Source of the DNA: Paenibacillus sp. | Lineage (GTDB): Bacteria > Bacillota > Bacilli > Paenibacillales > Paenibacillaceae | Reading direction: 5' to 3' | Length of the DNA: 6,471 bases | Assembly: GCA_029256665.1 (NCBI GenBank) | Contig: JAQSXN010000234.1 | Location: forward strand, 1 to 6,471 | Shown here: positions 5,764-6,471 of the stretch, piece by piece | Layout of the letters: each line of letters opens with the position of its first letter | Position numbering within the stretch: the first letter of the stretch is position 1 | Notes under the pieces: generated by a model | What the model was told of the DNA's origin: nothing | Seen by the model: only the letters and a program-made list of their open reading frames with translations | The model's database searches: none | Translations under genes and position numbers: made by a program

Positions 5764-6471
5764 CGACGAACCGATTATTAGGCAGGGTATCGTGCACAAA
5801 GTGAGGCGAACCGGGTTGCCCGTTACGATAAGCGGCGAAGCCTCGGACGGTCTGGCGGGTCTTGAACTCGTCCGTTCCTTGCAGCCGCAGCTCGTCATAA
5901 CGGATATCCAGATGCCGGGGATGAACGGGCTTACGTTCATTCGCGAGGTGAAGGAGATCCTGCCGGACACCGAGTTTATCGTGGTCAGCGGCTATGATGA
6001 TTTCGAATACGCGAAGCAGGCAATGCGCTATGGGGTCAAACATTATTTGCTTAAGCCGCTTGAAGACGAGCAGCTCCACGAATCCTTGTCCGAGATTATC
6101 GATAGGCTGGAGAAGGAAGGAGCCAAGGCTAACGTTATGGCCAAGCTTCAATCGCTTGCGGAATCAAGCAGGGAGCAAGAACGCCGGCGGGAGCTGACGC
6201 GTTTCATTCAACTGGGCGAACCCGCCTATAACCATGAAGAGCTTGTTCGATTGGAACAATGCAGCAGGTTCTTCTCGGCGGTTGTCTTGCAAGTGAAGCC
6301 GTTTGCGCTACCTCACTATTCCTTCGAAGCGGGCGAGAATGACCTGCTCTATTATGCCGTGAAGAACATCATCTGGGAGCGTTTCGAATTGGCGGGCTTG
6401 AACGGCATGCTTATCCATCATGCCGTGGACTTAAACGAGTTTGTGTTTATTGTTGGCATGCAGCGCGAGGA
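5744..6471 (+). CDS. YesN-type response regulator, N-terminal part (3' truncated by the window edge)
   Basis: The start at ATG 5744 follows AGAGGAGG (5727-5734) by nine bases, and 242 complete codons are visible before the edge. The receiver domain (about 1-120) has the acidic pair D7-D8, phosphoacceptor D54 in ITDIQMPGMNG, S82 in VSGYDDF and K104 in LLKPL. The VSGYDDFEYAKQAM signature is typical of YesN-family regulators. After residue 120 comes a charged helical linker and a middle region (about 165-242) like that seen between receiver and HTH in these proteins. The C-terminal AraC-type DNA-binding domain expected for the family would lie beyond the window and is not seen. Partnership with the upstream kinase is clear from the 20-base gene overlap. 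Likely targets are transport or degradation genes for the sensed sugar, an inference from context. Confidence 0.95.
   Translation, partial: MQTIIIDDEPIIRQGIVHKVRRTGLPVTISGEASDGLAGLELVRSLQPQLVITDIQMPGMNGLTFIREVKEILPDTEFIVVSGYDDFEYAKQAMRYGVKHYLLKPLEDEQLHESLSEIIDRLEKEGAKANVMAKLQSLAESSREQERRRELTRFIQLGEPAYNHEELVRLEQCSRFFSAVVLQVKPFALPHYSFEAGENDLLYYAVKNIIWERFELAGLNGMLIHHAVDLNEFVFIVGMQRE

Overview
The window looks like chromosomal DNA from a Paenibacillus- or Cohnella-like member of the Firmicutes. This is inferred from the moderately high GC content (judged by eye), the strong AGGAGG-type ribosome binding sites, the YesM/YesN-type two-component pair, and a secreted modular protein with Ig-like modules of a type I associate with Paenibacillus carbohydrases. 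All genes lie on the + strand.

Region 1 (1-1647) is the C-terminal part of a large secreted carbohydrate-active protein that enters from the left. It has right-handed beta-helix repeats, a Gly-rich linker, a CBM9-type carbohydrate-binding domain and two tandem chitinase-type Ig-like modules. A 194-base gap follows, holding two overlapping hairpins, one of them a perfect 20-bp palindrome. Region 2 (1842-3762) is a two-gene operon: an enolase-superfamily sugar-acid dehydratase close to D-galactonate dehydratase (DgoD), then 25 bases later a classical NAD-type short-chain dehydrogenase. A 162-base gap follows with a likely terminator and an extended -10 promoter. Region 3 (3925 to the right edge) encodes a YesM-type membrane sensor histidine kinase and, overlapping it by 20 bases, a YesN-type response regulator cut off by the window end.

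The simplest reading is a polysaccharide- or sugar-acid-utilisation locus. The secreted protein binds or degrades a plant or microbial polysaccharide. The dehydratase and the dehydrogenase then process a released aldonic or uronic-type sugar acid through a 2-keto-3-deoxy intermediate. The kinase-regulator pair probably senses a breakdown product outside the cell and induces transport or degradation genes; the transporter is not in the window. Substrate identity cannot be read from the sequence. I see no CRISPR array, tRNA, rRNA, insertion sequence or phage gene, and no convincing sign of a novel defence or mobile system. The points most worth checking are the 20-bp palindrome, the altered catalytic or ATP-site residues in the dehydrogenase and the kinase, and the substrate of the dehydratase-dehydrogenase pair.
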